In this document: positions 1-13,003 of the stretch, piece by piece
Position numbering within the stretch: the stretch's first letter is position 1
How the letters are laid out: the number at the start of each line of letters is the position of its first letter
Assembly (NCBI GenBank): GCA_023014365.1
Contig: JAEBUN010000028.1
Coordinates: 186,001 to 250,000, forward strand
DNA length: 64,000 nucleotides
Direction: 5' to 3'
From: Lepiota brunneoincarnata
Taxonomy: Eukaryota; Basidiomycota; Agaricomycetes; Agaricales; Agaricaceae
Translations under genes and position numbers: made by a program
Notes under the pieces: model-generated
Told to the model about the DNA's origin: nothing
Seen by the model: the letters and a program-made list of their open reading frames with translations, nothing else
The model's database searches: none

Positions 1-7
1 TGCATAG

Positions 8-1507
8 GTGATAATATGCATTATTGCGCTGGTCGTGATCATCGCAGTTTCGGTTACCGTCGGCGTAGTTGTTTCACGGTCAAAGAGCAACAATTCGAAC
101 ACACGATCTTCTTCGAACAATGGCACTTCAAACCCCGATGCGGTCAATCAGACGGATCCCAACGATCCTAGCACCTTTGTCAAGGACTCCAACTTGCACC
201 AGGCATTCTACGGGATCGCATATACCCCCTACGGATCACAGCTACCCGACTGCGGTAATAAGTTAGGTGAGATGGCTCCGGACGACTTCCCCGGAGTTCG
301 TAGCTAATGCTGGCGAATTTGAAAGAGGACGTGATCCAGGACATACAGGTTAGGAGCCAGAAATAACATTACAGTGTGAATAATACTTGACAAACAAACT
401 CTCTCAGCTCCTCTCTCAGATTACCAAGGTAGTCTGCTTTCAATCAGCGCAGGTGTAAAATGCTCATCTAAGTCTTGCAGCGCATCCGTCTCTACGGTGC
501 AGACTGTAATCAGAGCGCCCTTGTGGTGAGTCTCATTATCTTTCTGTGAGCCACATCGCTTGACCTGATCATCCCCTAGTTGGAAGCCATTCGACGCACC
601 AAAGTTGATATGACAGTCTGGCTCGGTAATTATGTTATCCCAACCGACAACAATGCCGCCTACGAGCGTCAGAGAGACATAATCAAAAAGGCCATTACAG
701 ATTATGGTGTTGATCACATTGGTGGTATCACAGTCGGAAACGAATTTATGTTGAAGTATGTGTGACTCTCTGCCTCTTGGGCCGTCGCTGAGTAGATTGC
801 TCTAGCTATCTCAATGCCAACGGTGGCACAGAGCCAAACACTCCTATTGGGGATCAGGGTGCCCAACTACTAATCGCCAATATCAAGGATACGATCAGCA
901 TGCTCGACGGGATGAATCTGGGGAAACATCTTCCGGTTGGTACAGCTGATGCAGGAAGTTATTTCAACAACCAGGTACTACAAGCGGTTGAATATGGCGT
1001 ATGTTTCTCTCCCCGTTCACGACGTCCTTTAATTCCGTATGCTCCTTATCAGATGTCTAACGTGCACCCATGGTTTGCCAATGTGAGCGTGGAAGCAAGC
1101 GCGGCCTGGACCACGCAGTTCTTCCAGGAGCAGAATGTGGACGTAGCAAACGCACTGCCCAATAAGCCAACTATGTACATTGCGGAGACCGGTGAGTCGG
1201 CAGTCCACGATCGTGCTGATATAAACTAAACACGTCATCCGCTAGGTTGGCCAACTGTACGTACCCCGTCCATGATCTACTTGACTTACACTTAGATAAA
1301 CTCCAGAAATCATCAGACGCAGGTAACGCCAACAATGGCGCCTCCGCTGCCTCCGAGCCGGACCTACAGACATTCATCGATACTTTCGTCTGTCAAGCTA
1401 ACTCTGGTGGGATAGGCTACTTCTTTTTCGAGTTGGCCGATGAAGACTGGAAAGACAAGCAGTTCGGTGGTGTAGAAGGGTGGTGGGGTCTATTCAACCA
1501 GAAGTGA
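8..1507 (+). CDS. GH17 glucan endo-1,3-beta-glucosidase, 5' truncated
   Basis: This is a glycoside hydrolase family 17 enzyme, which cleaves beta-1,3-glucan in the cell wall. The window enters at an intron acceptor (AG at 6-7), so the cytoplasmic start is missing. The first visible residues are a strong hydrophobic segment (IICIIALVVIIAVSV) followed by a Ser/Asn-rich linker, as in a type II membrane-anchored enzyme. I can splice exons 8-266, 326-348, 408-428, 481-525, 580-755, 806-998, 1053-1191, about 1246-1256 and 1307-1507. The acid/base Glu is in VGNEF and the nucleophile Glu in AETGWPT, which is itself split by an intron. It ends GLFNQK-stop. The reading frame is clean across all junctions. 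The family is certain; substrate preference (wall remodelling versus storage glucan) is inferred. Confidence 0.9.
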
Positions 1508-2782
1508 GCCCTTCCGTTGTAAGATGGCTTGTTGGTAGCTAATATTGATTTGTAAAGTCGTACACTGAAGAACATCAAGATTCCGAACTGCCCAGCTCCT
1601 TGAAATAGTTTACAGTACCCCTTATTCGATTCACCGTCCGCCCCCACTTGATGATCATGACGTGGACTGTATGCCGCTGCTTTGATGCACTACAGAATAC
1701 TTGCCATTCTTTACGACAGACATTCTTGCATCGGACTGTAATTAATGTTTTTGGACTAGACGCGAACTTTCTATGCTCTCCGTGTGTGTGTGAGCCCGGG
1801 ATGATTTTGTCTATCGACCTTGACTTAGGACAGATCCTCTCTGCCAAGGGTGCACAAAACCCATCTCTCAAATCAGATTTGCTGTGCCCGAAACACGCAC
1901 CGCTCGACCCAAGATCCGAAGTAGTAATCCAAGAACCGCACACAGTCCGCCGACTGGTTTTCCGCAGGTGATCTTGACTATGCCACGGCCCGAAAAGCTT
2001 GATGTCCTGGTTACGCGTTCGCGGGACCTGATTAATGAACGACAGAGATCTCGAATGATAAGGGTCTAAAAATGCCAGACTGGTCTCTGCTTCACGTCCC
2101 TCGATATCAGTGGGGGTATCACCTGGTATCACGAACGATGATTTACGGAATCTTTGATGGCCAGTGATCCTTGCCAGCCCCTGCCGCCGCAGAGTCACAA
2201 CTACTGTCAGGCACTCCCTGATACAACCCGGTAGCCCGTTACGTACAGGATCCTTCAGCGCCTCCACTCTTTGTGCACGAGGGCGCTTTATTTAATTTTC
2301 TTTGGGAAATTCTCATGCAGGTCATATGGCGCTCATACTCACGCAATTCGACAGTGACGCCCATCAGCACATGGGCTCAGTGACGGGCCAGGGCCGATAC
2401 ACATCATTACAGCTTCTTGCGCTCTTTGCAGTTCCGGGGGAAACGGTGGAGTGATACATCGGGTGTAGAAAGGAACAGTATTTCCCGGCACAACAACTCT
2501 AGAGTCGTTGGCTTAAGCGCCATACCATGCCGATTCGCTCCAAAAAAACAGTGCAGGCTATTTTTCAAGGCCCCTTCTATATCATGATGGTGATGATTCG
2601 AAAGATGTTCATGATTTCAATCAAAGTAGTAGAGGTAAGCGGCCACAACGTGGGTGTTGTCTTTCCTAGAACGGAGACATGTACCTAGTAGCAAAAACGT
2701 GTACTCTTATGCGGGTTCCATACATAAGTAGAAGGTGTATGATAATACCCATGGTGCTCACCGTCACGGAAGGTCACCCGCT
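1508..2782. other. intergenic, no gene recognised
   Basis: Open frames here are short, on both strands, and have no recognisable domain or conserved splice pattern. The right part presumably holds the promoter of the membrane-protein gene that starts at 2783. Confidence 0.5.
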
Positions 2783-4004
2783 ATGGTCGACACCCTCCCC
2801 TCTGACCATGATCCCGAGCTCCGATACTGGATACATGGTCTCTTGTTCCAAACTATCGTCTATGGGGTCAACATCCTCTTTTTCCTCATGTGCATTTACG
2901 CCCTTGTGATGCATATCTTCAAGGCCGTTCACCTGCACCGTTTCCATAGACAGCATCTATACCAGAATTGGTCTCTAATGGTTTATATGGTCGTGATGTT
3001 CGCGTTCGCTACTCTCGTCATGGTGCACCAGTGGATCACGGGAGAGAGAGCATGGTATATGCTTCTTGAGCATAACCCAGGGCTAGATGGTTCCGGAGTG
3101 ATTACAGCAGCTTTTCAAGGGAGCTGCTATTCAGAGGTCCTGCGAAGCTGCATTCCTCGTTGTCAACTGGGGGGCCATCGGCTTTCTGGTAAGTGCCTCT
3201 CAATCATATCTGGGCCCTGAGTTGATGGCTTGGGGCTAGTTGTGGAGATGTCTGATGCATTGGAAGTCCAATTCGGTATTTCCCTCGCACAATCATGGCA
3301 CTTCCGTATTTGGCATTCATAGCTTGTGTCGGTGCGTTTGATACGGCCTAGCCATGGTCACTCAGATCTAAGGCAGTGGCTCTGTAGCAACTGGTCTTCT
3401 ACGACTCATTAAGGATACGGTTCAATCTCCACCCTCGGCGACAAGGGATATCGATTGGCTTCTCATCCACTGGGGCATCTCAACCGGCCTTTACTATCTT
3501 CTTTCGTTGCTCATTGTCGCGCGGATCTTTTATCATCGATACGTTCTCGCGGCCCAGATTGGGACACATCGCGCTCGCTTTACAAGTTATCTTACAATCA
3601 TTGTTGAATCGGGCGTTCTCCTCCTTGCTTTTGCAACAGCACATCTAATCATTTTGGTGCGACACCGAAACCTTCAACGCCTCTTCCAAGCGCCACTCCT
3701 ACAGCTTCAGGTAAACATCTCTGTCCCTAAAGCGGCATATGTCTAATTAACTTTTACGCCACAGGTGCTGATTCCTCTGATAATCATCCAGCGCATTGCA
3801 GCTGGGAAAGCTTGGTCGGGGAAAACAGTCGACTGCCTGTTACAAAAGGATCCCGAGCCTCCATCTTTCAAGCCAGAAGAGCTGTCAACAATGGGTTTCA
3901 ATCCCAACACCGAGGTTTCCTCCACACAGGATGATGGATTATCGCACACCATCAACAAGGGGCACGACCCCTCGTCTCGACTGGCGAAGGAACAGAAAGT
4001 GTAG
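2783..4004 (+). CDS. multi-pass membrane protein, paralogue A (two frame breaks)
   Basis: First member of a local family of multi-pass membrane proteins; the function is unknown. Exons are 2783-3188, 3240-3331, 3373-3710 and 3765-4004. It starts MVDTLPSDHD, followed by ELRYWIHG and several hydrophobic helices, and carries the family tail motif RIAAGKAW before a polar C-terminus ending LAKEQKV. As written the frame breaks twice: once near 3117-3121 (CAAGGGAGC, one G too many) and once near 3273-3279 (TTCGGTATT). Dropping one base at each gives exactly 358 codons including the stop and restores similarity to the intact paralogue at 4326. So this is either a pseudogene with two indels or an intact gene with two sequence errors; I favour the latter. 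Confidence 0.65.
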
Positions 4005-4325
4005 AGTAAATCTGTGATCATGTACCATATGTGTTTACCGTATACTTTGAATAGTACTCCCTTCCCATGACCAGACTTTGAAGAGAGCCGATTGCACAGA
4101 TACCCGGGCTTTTGCAAGCGGCAGGGATCAAATTTGGGTGCATCATTGATGCAAGCTGCCTCTAATCTACTCTGAATGATGGTTCGAATCATTCAAGCGG
4201 TTGAATGTGAAAGCCCATTACAGAGAGAGTGGAAACGCCGCTATCAGTCCCAATGCCTGATCATCAACTCATCGGGTCTCTTGAGCCTATATCACTCCAA
4301 AATGTTTCGACAGGATGGAACATCC

Positions 4326-5752
4326 ATGGCACCCTTCCCCACCGACCCACTCTTTCCCTCCAAGAGTGAAAGGTACTGGTATCGCGGTATTGTCCTCGCT
4401 AGTATGGGTTATGGGATCAGTTTCGCCCTCTTTGTTGCTTGCGCCAACCGTCTCATCAGTCGACTGACTGGCACGAACACTCCCGACCCCACCCCCTTGG
4501 ACCCAAAACGGAGACGCTGGGACGTCTTCTCTTTGCTTTATGTATGCATCATGTTTGGATGCAGCACAGTCAGCATAACGTCGGAAGTTATCACCGGGGA
4601 GGAGGCGTACAGCGTGGACTCGAGAGAAACTCCCTTCGGTCCTTCGGTATATTTTTTGGACCATACATTTGGGCATATTACGGTCATGAAGGCGGCCTAC
4701 ATCAGTTTTCTTCTTTGTAATTGGGGAGCTACCGGTTTAATGGTGCGAACCTCGAAGCACGGCACTCAGGCCTGACGAAATGACCGCCAGTACTTACGAT
4801 GTTGCAGATGTGGCGTTGTCTAGTCATTTTCAAGTTCTCTTTTGGTGGCGAGGTCCTACGCAATCATTGCATTCCCCAATGGGTGCTCTATCTGTCAGTG
4901 CCTTGGGTGTTAATGCTTGTGTCAATAGGTGGGCTCCTCAGCAGCGCCTCGTCTCACTAAAATCTCACACGAGCAATAAGCGACCGGCACGATTTTCGTT
5001 ATTCAAGCTCTTTCTCCCTTGTCCCTCCCGGAAGAGATTAGATCAACGAAGTGGATAGTTATCTTCGGGAGCAACGCCGTTGCGCTGCAGTGGATACTGA
5101 CTGGGATGATCACTACTCGCCTACTTCTCCATCGTCGAGATGTGCGGAAGATTCTTGGGGATAGATATTGTTTGAAATATACAAGCATAGCAGCCATGTT
5201 GGTTGAATCCTCTGGGATTCTCTCCTCCTTCTCCGTATTCTTCCTCGTCGCCTTTTCATTAAACTCTCCCATCATGGTCATGTTGCCGTTTATTGTGAGC
5301 CAAGTACAGGCGAGTCCATCATAATCGCAGACAATGTCCAATAATGACCGAGTTAACTATACAAGGTTATATCCCCACTCCTAATCATGTACAGGGTGGT
5401 CAGTGGTCGAGCCTGGATAAGGCATGCTCTCCCAAAATTAGAGCCAATACCGACGCTTTCGGACTCTAATCAGCATGGGCATGTTGTAACGGATTTCATT
5501 TCCCCCCAGAATTCATCTGCTGCGCCATCCTATATGGATGAAGGCGTTGCCCTTCGAAAGAGGAGCGGAACCCTTGGCATCAATTGCAGAATCGGAGGCT
5601 ACTATCATCTCTCCGAGGCCGAGAACCCAGGGGTCGGAAAAAAAAGGATAACAGGTGTGTCTAGTCTGCGACCAGACACCCCTAGATATCGGTGTTGCAC
5701 CCATAGGGGGACAGCTCCCTGGGAAGACGTTCAGGAGGCTGGGGGTTTGTAA
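4326..5752 (+). CDS. multi-pass membrane protein, paralogue B (intact)
   Basis: The only member of the cluster that reads through without correction: exons 4326-4742, 4808-4928, 4981-5309 and 5366-5752 give 417 residues. It begins MAPFPTDPLFPSKSERYWYRG and has about seven hydrophobic segments, a RRRWDVFSLLYV loop, MWRCLVIFKF at the start of exon 2, a YTSIAAMLVESS helix and the tail motif MYRVVSGRAW. The polar C-terminal tail is long (about 110 residues). Paralogues A and D share the exon boundaries. Its last intron (5310-5365) uses a GC donor. An upstream in-frame ATG at 4302 is possible, but alignment with A favours 4326. No function can be assigned; it resembles uncharacterised lineage-expanded membrane proteins of Agaricomycetes. 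Confidence 0.75.
5310..5365 (+). other. GC-AG intron
   Basis: The donor is CAG|gcgagt and the acceptor acaag|GTT. Removing these 56 bases joins the two halves of the conserved tail motif in frame, where paralogues A and D use ordinary GT donors at the equivalent place. Confidence 0.7.
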
Positions 5753-6569
5753 CCTTCCCCAAAAGACCGAGCTCGTATCACTGTACTTCTACTCACTATA
5801 TTCACGACCCTCACCGCTGTCGTACCATATTAAATAGTATATTCAATCGATCCTCATCGATGCAGTGTATTTCTGGGTACGACGGGATTTCGCACACCCT
5901 TCAACCGGAGAGCGTGCGACAGAAATATTTTGAAGCCTTGTGAGTTCGAGTGTCGGGAGCGGAGATCAGCTTCTCGGAGAGACATGGCTTGCGGGGCTCG
6001 ACGAGGCCCACCCCGGTCTCTCATACCCGCCGCCGTGTCTATTTCCCCTTATAACCGGAGGCTTCCGACGCGTTGGTGAAATCGTCGAGAGGTTCCATTG
6101 CATTGACGCGTTGGCATAATTCCTACCTGCTCAGCCGATGGGCGGTGATGCCTCTTGGCGGGGTGGACAAGAAAATGGGATATATTCTCGAATAGTTGAG
6201 CCACTCGACTCCTTGGGCTTAAGTTATGAGAGGCATTGCTCACCCAACTCGCTAATCAACTGGGCCGGAGCAGCACGACTCCCCCGCAGTCGCTTTTATT
6301 TTCCAAACAAGATGATGTTCCCCGGGCCGAACGCGTGGCGCCACATTGTTCTTGAATCTCTAATAACACGGCCCGATCATCGCTGCGTTTTTTCAAACAA
6401 ATCATCGACAGGATACAAGCAACTTCCACAGGGCTGTACTGACCCACCCCTAACCAGGACAGCACTTGCAAAGTTTTGTGTCAATAAATCACTCCGAAAT
6501 CAGACCATGGTCAACCCGGTTTGTCGCACGTGGCTTGCATCGCGCTGCATACAAGCAGTCATGGCCTGA
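5753..6569. other. intergenic, no gene recognised
   Basis: No conserved coding signal. The sequence ACGCGT occurs twice (near 6070 and 6105), each followed by TGG, but there is no evidence that these are functional sites. Confidence 0.45.
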
Positions 6570-8081
6570 ATGCATAACCCACCCGGCTCAGTGTCTCTTT
6601 CCTACCTTCTTGATCCTACCCCTCATCCAGCAGAGCGAGAGGTACTGGTTCTATGGTCTCATTCTCGCGAGCGTTGGGTATGGCACCAACCTTGCCCTGT
6701 TCTTGATGTGTATCAATATGCTCTAGGGTTCGGGTCTTCACCAGAGGTCCCGTTGTGAATAGGACGCGATATCACTGGGACACCTTTTATCTGTGTTATG
6801 CCACTGTTTTATTTGGGTTTGCTACAGTGAGCGTGGTGTTAGAAGTTACTACTGGGAGAATGGGCTATATTGACCTTAGGGACTCTTCTGGAGATCCATC
6901 CCTTGTATTTCTTCGAGATGGCCTCCGGGAATGTCATTACTCTCAAGCTGGTATATTTAAATTTGTGTCATTGTTTGGCTGTCGGATTGCTGGTAGGTGG
7001 TTCCACCGACATGAAAATTTATGCTTAAACGCCAACTCTTCTAACTATTTATAGATGTGGCGCCGCATAGTGATCTATCGGCTTTCATAGTGTAATTTCC
7101 CAGCGTACAACCGGATTCCGACATGGGCGTTGGTCATGGCTCTGCCACTGTGTCTGTAAATGCGCCGCTTGTTCAAATAATGGCTATTGGACATTCCCTG
7201 ATCTGAACCGATCCCGCCTACAGCTGCGAGAGTCATTTTCACCATCCAGGCCATTGCGCCGTCGAAATTACCGCTAACTATTGCATACGAAACTTGGATC
7301 ATAATCTGGGGAATCATCACTGTTGCGCTTCGGTGGACTGCTCACTGGACTTATCACCATCCGTTTGTTGATCTGCCGTTGGACTATTCGGAAGGCCATG
7401 GAAAATCGGTCCCCGCATTCGGTACATTGGCATGGCTGCTATGCTGGTTGAGTCCGCAAACCCTTCTGCCATCATTTACCGTGTTTTATATGGCGGCATT
7501 TTCTATGAGGGTCCCCTTCGTTGGCGATGGTACCATTTGTGTTGACACAAGTACAGCTGAGTGTTTTTCCGAATCCTGCTGCCTGGACTTCTGTTAGATA
7601 GCTGATCCGTTTGTTATAGGTAGTATGTCCTTTGCTTATTACATGCCAGGTAGCAAGTGGGAGAGGTCTGTCCGAGGAAGTGGTTCACACTCTCACTATA
7701 CCTGATTTTGCCAGTCCGCATAATGAAGGAGACACGGTTTCCAGTGCAGGGGCACCAAGCCAGGGAAGGAGATCTGGGTCTATTGTACTAGGCCCTAAGA
7801 GGGTCAGTGTCCTTGTATCAGCTACGGCCAGGTGTCAAGGAGATGCTGAGACTGTAGATTCATGTCGTGTCCCTCAAAATGCGGATGACAAACGAATGTC
7901 CAGAACTACCTACATGACGGCGATATCTGGTATTCCCGTCTTATTCTCAGTGCCGATACCCAATAAATTATTTCCCCTTCAAATTTCTTTGACTTTGTAC
8001 TCTTTTCGCCCGTGTCCCGCGGGAACTGCGGTTGTCTGCACTGTTTCAATCGCTAACGCTTGGACAAATGTCATAGTATAA
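6570..8081 (+). pseudogene. multi-pass membrane protein, paralogue C (decayed)
   Basis: Third copy of the family. Recognisable pieces in order are SERYWFYGLILASVGYG, NRTRYHWDTFY, VITLKLVYLNL, MWRRIVIYRLS, WALVMALPLCL, GLLTGLITIRLLIC, YIGMAAMLVESANPS and RVASGRGL with a polar tail to 8081. Joining them needs a frame change near 6650, 6730, 6925, 7345 and 7410, and there is an in-frame TAG at 7089-7091 within the MWRR segment. Most shifts go the same way (one surplus base), as in the neighbours, but the density and the nonsense codon make real decay more likely here. The family intron positions are still visible (GT at 6992, acceptor before ATGTGGCGCC). Confidence 0.6.
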
Positions 8082-10515
8082 ATGCTTTTCTTTTGGACAC
8101 GGAAAGCAGAAGATAATAGAGCCCAATGTACACTTACGTTAAACTCTCTAGGCCCCCTTTTTGCAGCAGTAAATTCCACGTAGTCTTTGTTATCAATACT
8201 TATTATGCAGGGTAGGCAACTAGTAGCAATCCATTAGTTATTGCGCGTCTTCCGAAACAGCGTCACGGAGCGAGAAACCCACTTGCAATACCGACAACTG
8301 TTTCGAATTGGTGACATAGTGTATCGTACCCAGCGCCTTGGGGGGAGGGGCTAATGTTTACTCTCCCATCGGTGTTCAACTTCGATGGTCGCAGTGAGTG
8401 ATCATTATTTTGGAGGCTGAAGAGATCATTTAGACGAGTAAACTCTTTCCAATGATTCCAAGAGTCCCGTAGATGCCAGGCCATGTAAACGGTTTTGGTA
8501 GTTCCTATTCCCCCCACCTGCTTCATACAACCATATATTTACTAGTACATGCAGAGACGGCCATTTGGTCAAAGACACGAGTATACGGAAATATAAAAGG
8601 ACGGGGAGGGGGGGGGGGACAGGAGGGTAAGGCAAGGCAGTCGAGGGTCACTGGCACTTCGTTAGTAGTGACTGCTTGAACCTGGAGAGGGAAAACCCGG
8701 GAGTCTGTCTCATTAGTTAGCGAAAAACAACTCCTTTTCCCGTGTGTATCCATCCGGGGCGAGGTGAGGCATCCAGTGCCCCAGGTCCGGGGCCTCCGTG
8801 TCAGCCACCACTAACCTGGCGTAAGCATAGCCTTTAAGCTCGATTTAAATTTTTTTGATTTAACTTGTCGAGTATCCTCTAACAGGTGGCAACGATACAT
8901 GAGAGAACCAAGAATATAAAAACCTGAAACAAGAGCGTTTCGGGCACCTCGCACTTGGGACCCCCAAGAAAATATCTCAGGGTGATGGGAGGAAGGCCCG
9001 GGCGCAGGCGTTGGCCTGTTGCGGGTCTGCGGACGTGACAGGCGTAGCAGAGGACGAGGGTCACAAGGGCCACACAGCCTTCGTTCGGAACGTTCGTGCG
9101 TGGACTTTTCTTGGGAGGATCCGAGGTCGCTGTTTGTTCGTGCCTACACCTCCGGATTCGGTCTGTGCGGCTTCTTATGACGGCTGTGGTCGACCGCGGA
9201 GTCGAAATAGGGGGTGATGTGGTCATAAGGTCCGTGGCACCTACAGTGCGTATCCGCGCCCCGAATTCTCAGAATCTCGACTATGTGTGCGTAACAGGCA
9301 GAGCTACCTTGATGCATCACGCGGCGTTGTGAGATGAGCAATTAGCGTATGACGGTGATTTAGTAGCGCATCCTGGTTATCATGGATTTGGCTGACGCGC
9401 TCATAATTGAACAAGCTTCAAGGCACATGTGTGGGCTTGAGAGAGAAAGAGAAGGCAGTTCCATTGCTGCCTGTCGCTTCCCGTACGAGTTTGTCATCAG
9501 TGTACGACCTTCCTTGCGTTCCGTGTGTTCGGTGCAAGAAACGCTGCCAATCCAAGAAGCGTCTGATTTCAGCGAGAAGTGACCAGAGCATCACCAAAGA
9601 CACCACGAAATGAATATCTCCGTCGTATATGAGGCCAGTTGTTCTATTTTCGTCCTGTCGGAGCCGTGCACACCGCCCCACAAGAAATCCCATGACGGCA
9701 GGCCCGTCAGTATGCCACTCACGGTCAATTGGACTACACGCTATCCTGATCCTGTTAATATCGAAATTTGATACGTATGCTCCGGCTTCGTGTGGCCCTG
9801 TTGTTAATAACGGTCAGCACACCAGGTATTTGTTTTGCTGTGAACCATGCGCATGAGCACCAGACGGGAGTCGCGCAGTTGCGCAAGGTATGTTTATCCC
9901 CGTATGTTACGGTCCTTGAGGCCTGAGTGGGCTTAAAGTAGTCTTCGTCGATAGGTATAGTAATCACTGGGGGATATGATAGATGTGGCGGTGTTAGGTC
10001 ATCTGCCATTGGGGACCAGTACTGGGCGCTGTGCTTCCATACCGCGGATCTTTGTTGAGAAAGGATGACCTGAATTGGGGATTCGTGTGCAGCATGCTGT
10101 CCGTATGCTGTTCATGCTGCAGCACGGGTGTTCAGGCCATACCTGTCGATTGACAAAGGTGCCCAAGTAGTTCACAGTAGTAGCAGGCCTGCTGCTGGTA
10201 CTCCACCATTGCGGGCATCCTCGGAACGGGTCATGGAGGCCGTGTGTGGCATTGGTGGAGCCTGAGGTGGTGGGAGAATCGTCGAGCTGTTGTGCCATTT
10301 GACGTGTTTTCATGCCCGGTTGGATGATGGTTGCTAGAATGAAAATAAAAAAAAAGCGAAAAGGCAGCTGTGCGGTTGCGCATCACACAGGGCGTTACAT
10401 GTAGTCAGGTAGGGACCTGGAGACGGCCAAAAGAATCCTGTCGGGATGTACAAATGGAATTGTGAACAAATGCTCTGACCCGGGTGGAGTTTGGGGTTGT
10501 GTGGCCGTCTGCTAC
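8082..10515. other. long intergenic region, no gene recognised
   Basis: About 2.4 kb with only short, unconserved open frames. A guanine-rich run lies at about 8603-8622 (GGACGGGGAGG followed by nine or more G). I see no terminal repeats or transposase fragments. The right end presumably contains the promoter and first exon of the RhoGAP gene, which I could not place. Confidence 0.45.
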
Positions 10516-13003
10516 TTGCAAGATATCTCCTCGACCACCATCCACATCCTCACCATCTCTGCCGTCCTCTATCCTGGCTCTTCCGCCAACCTCATCGTCC
10601 AAGCCGACGCCGACTCGCAAATTTGCCGCGCTCTTTAAACGCGGACCAAAGCCTGCGCGTGCGACCACTGCGCCTGAGACTACAACACCAGTTGATCCTT
10701 CCCAGCTCACGACACGGACGGCTCTCACCCAGGGGGTCGGCGTTATAAATACTCAACACAACAGTCATCTCACCCCTTCCCCCGTCCTAAGGACGCCAGC
10801 ACCAACATCCTCCCTTCACCACTCTCCGTCCACAGCCTCTCCGTCCACACCAAATCCACCCGCCCAGGCCCTTGTGCACCCCGACACATCCACACATCCA
10901 CCATCCTCCCTCCTCCCACCCTCTGCCTCCGCCGACCCCTCTCCTTTCACTGCCCCCGCCCCTGCACCGCCTCCCATGCTCTCCGCACACCCTCAGAACC
11001 CTCACCTCCATCAGCCCCCATCCGCGCCGACAAAGGCGAGTCTCAAGGCATGGTGGAACCACTTTACATTTGTGCAGCGCACAAAAAAGCAGCCCAGTTA
11101 CATCCGCGAATACGAGAAAGGTCCGTCATTTCTTCCGTTCTCTTGCACTTTCGACATCGGCACCCCGCAACATACCTATTCACCTTTTGTTCATGCATAA
11201 CGCCACTACTGATCGTTTTATCTGCCTTGCTGTTCGCATTACCGAAAACGCTGACGCCAACTTTTCAGGTTCTCCAGCAGATCATCCTGTTTTCGGTAAA
11301 CCGCTCTTTGAAAGCCTCAAGTACGCATCAGTGCCAATATCGACTGCTAACCAGAGTGGAGATTTATACGTGTGGGGATATGTTCCGGTGGTAGTTGCAA
11401 AATGGTAGGTTGCCACTCGCCCCCCCCATTGTTCTCGCTCGGATCTGAACACCTGTCTGTCGCGATAGCGGGTTGTATCTAAAAGAGAACGGTAGGATTT
11501 AACCCCCAAGTTGGTTATCCCCAAATATCTAACCCAAGGCGGTCCACAGCAACGGAAGTACCAGGGACTTTCCGTGTTAACGGGTCAAATAAGCGCATGC
11601 GCGAGTTGCAATTAGTATTCGAGACACCACCCAAGGTCCGTTCGGGTCATCTGTTATTATTATTTCCTTACTAACATTGTTCTCTCTGCCTCCCTCCCTC
11701 AGTACGGTAAAAATCTCGACTGGAAACAACAGACGTATACAACCCATGATGTTGCAAGTGTATTCCGTAGATACCTCACCCAGATGCCGGTACGTGGGGC
11801 AGTTACTCTGTATCGTCTCGTGCTCGTCTCACCCTACATTACAGGAGCCCGTGATACCCCACAGCATGTATTACAAAGTGCGTGTTCCGTCTAACGCAGG
11901 CCGAGTTCCCCGATGTCTAATGGCAGAAAATCATTGCATCATTTCATCAGTTCCGGGATTCCCTAGGTGAGCTACTCGCTTCATAAACCGCCTACACATG
12001 ATTTAGTCTGACTGGTTCATAAGCCAAAGAACCTTACAATCAAGACTCTGTCATTTCGGAATACAAGTCCCTAATTCGCCAAATGCCGGTAGTGAACCAA
12101 TACCTACTCCTATACGTGCTGGATCTACTATCCGTCTTTGCACGGAAGAGCGACAAGAATTTGATGACCCCTCAAAGTGTGTTCTGCTACATCTTCGAGT
12201 TCTTTCTGTTGACATCCTTCCCCTAGATCTTGCAGTAATATTCCGGCCGGGCATCCTGTCACATCCGCAACACGAAATGTCACCACAGGAGCATGCACTA
12301 AGCCAGAGGGTGCTAGAGTTCCTGATCGCGCACCAGGATTGGTTTATGCTAGACATACCGCCACCCAATCAGTCGCTTGTGTCACCACCGCTATCCAACA
12401 GCGTGGCACCAGCAGTGACAACGCCACCATCTGGGTACGATCACACTGGCCCTACTGGAGACCCATCAAACATTCAGAAGCCTCCCCGGAGTGCAATAGG
12501 CCACTCAGGCCGGAAACAGGGTATCGAGGACGAGAAAGGCTGGAAAAATGTTACTGGTCCTCTCACCGAACGGGAGTTGGAGAAAGAGCATGAGAGAATC
12601 AAGATGTTACGACGAAGAACAACGCCTGAGCGGGGAGGTACGTGATGTATGGTCTACTTTGTGCCCGTTTGCTGACTGTGTGTCAGAAGCAGGGGTGTAT
12701 GGAGCCTTAGAAGAAGGTGATATGTCAGCGGGTGGTGACAGCCCTACATCGCCCGCTTTCCCAATGGGAGGAGCAATAGGTGTGACAAGGAGCCGGACTC
12801 TACCTTCATCAAGACGGCGGGGGGCAGTAGATCCAGCCGGCAGCTCAAATCCGAATGTGAATACCGGCACTGCCGTTCCCGAAAAGGAGAAGGAGAGAAC
12901 AGCTAGAGTGCTAGTGAAGAAACAGAAGCGAGCGTCTGTTGCATCCCAAGCGAATCGGACTTCACAATTTGTCTCGGGGCATGTACCGCAGGGAAGCTCG
13001 TAG
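10516..13003 (+). CDS. RhoGAP domain protein, Sac7/Bag7-like
   Basis: GTPase-activating protein for Rho-family GTPases, controlling actin and wall integrity. Exons after the start are: to 11120 (Pro/Ser/Thr-rich N-terminus ending in a [13 protein letters not shown] segment), 11270-11405, short exons to 11484 and 11550-11635, 11703-11789, 11845-11877, 11951-11966, 12045-12176, 12227-12637 and 12687-13003. The GAP domain runs from [14 protein letters not shown] through [31 protein letters not shown] (Arg finger), a [15 protein letters not shown] segment and [13 protein letters not shown], to [11 protein letters not shown]. The C-terminal tail is basic and Ser-rich. The domain is in frame across eight introns with no correction. 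The initiator was not found: the coding frame is open back to about 10484 without an ATG, so the first exon probably lies upstream and the start given is the approximate first supported base. Confidence 0.85.

Noticed and set aside
1575..2267. 230-codon minus-strand frame downstream of the GH17 gene
   Set aside because: Long for chance, but its residue composition is unstructured, no family is recognisable, and there are no supporting splice-linked neighbours.
10787..11062. Gly/Cys/Trp-rich minus-strand frame
   Set aside because: It is the mirror of the Pro/Ser/His-rich coding exon of the RhoGAP gene.
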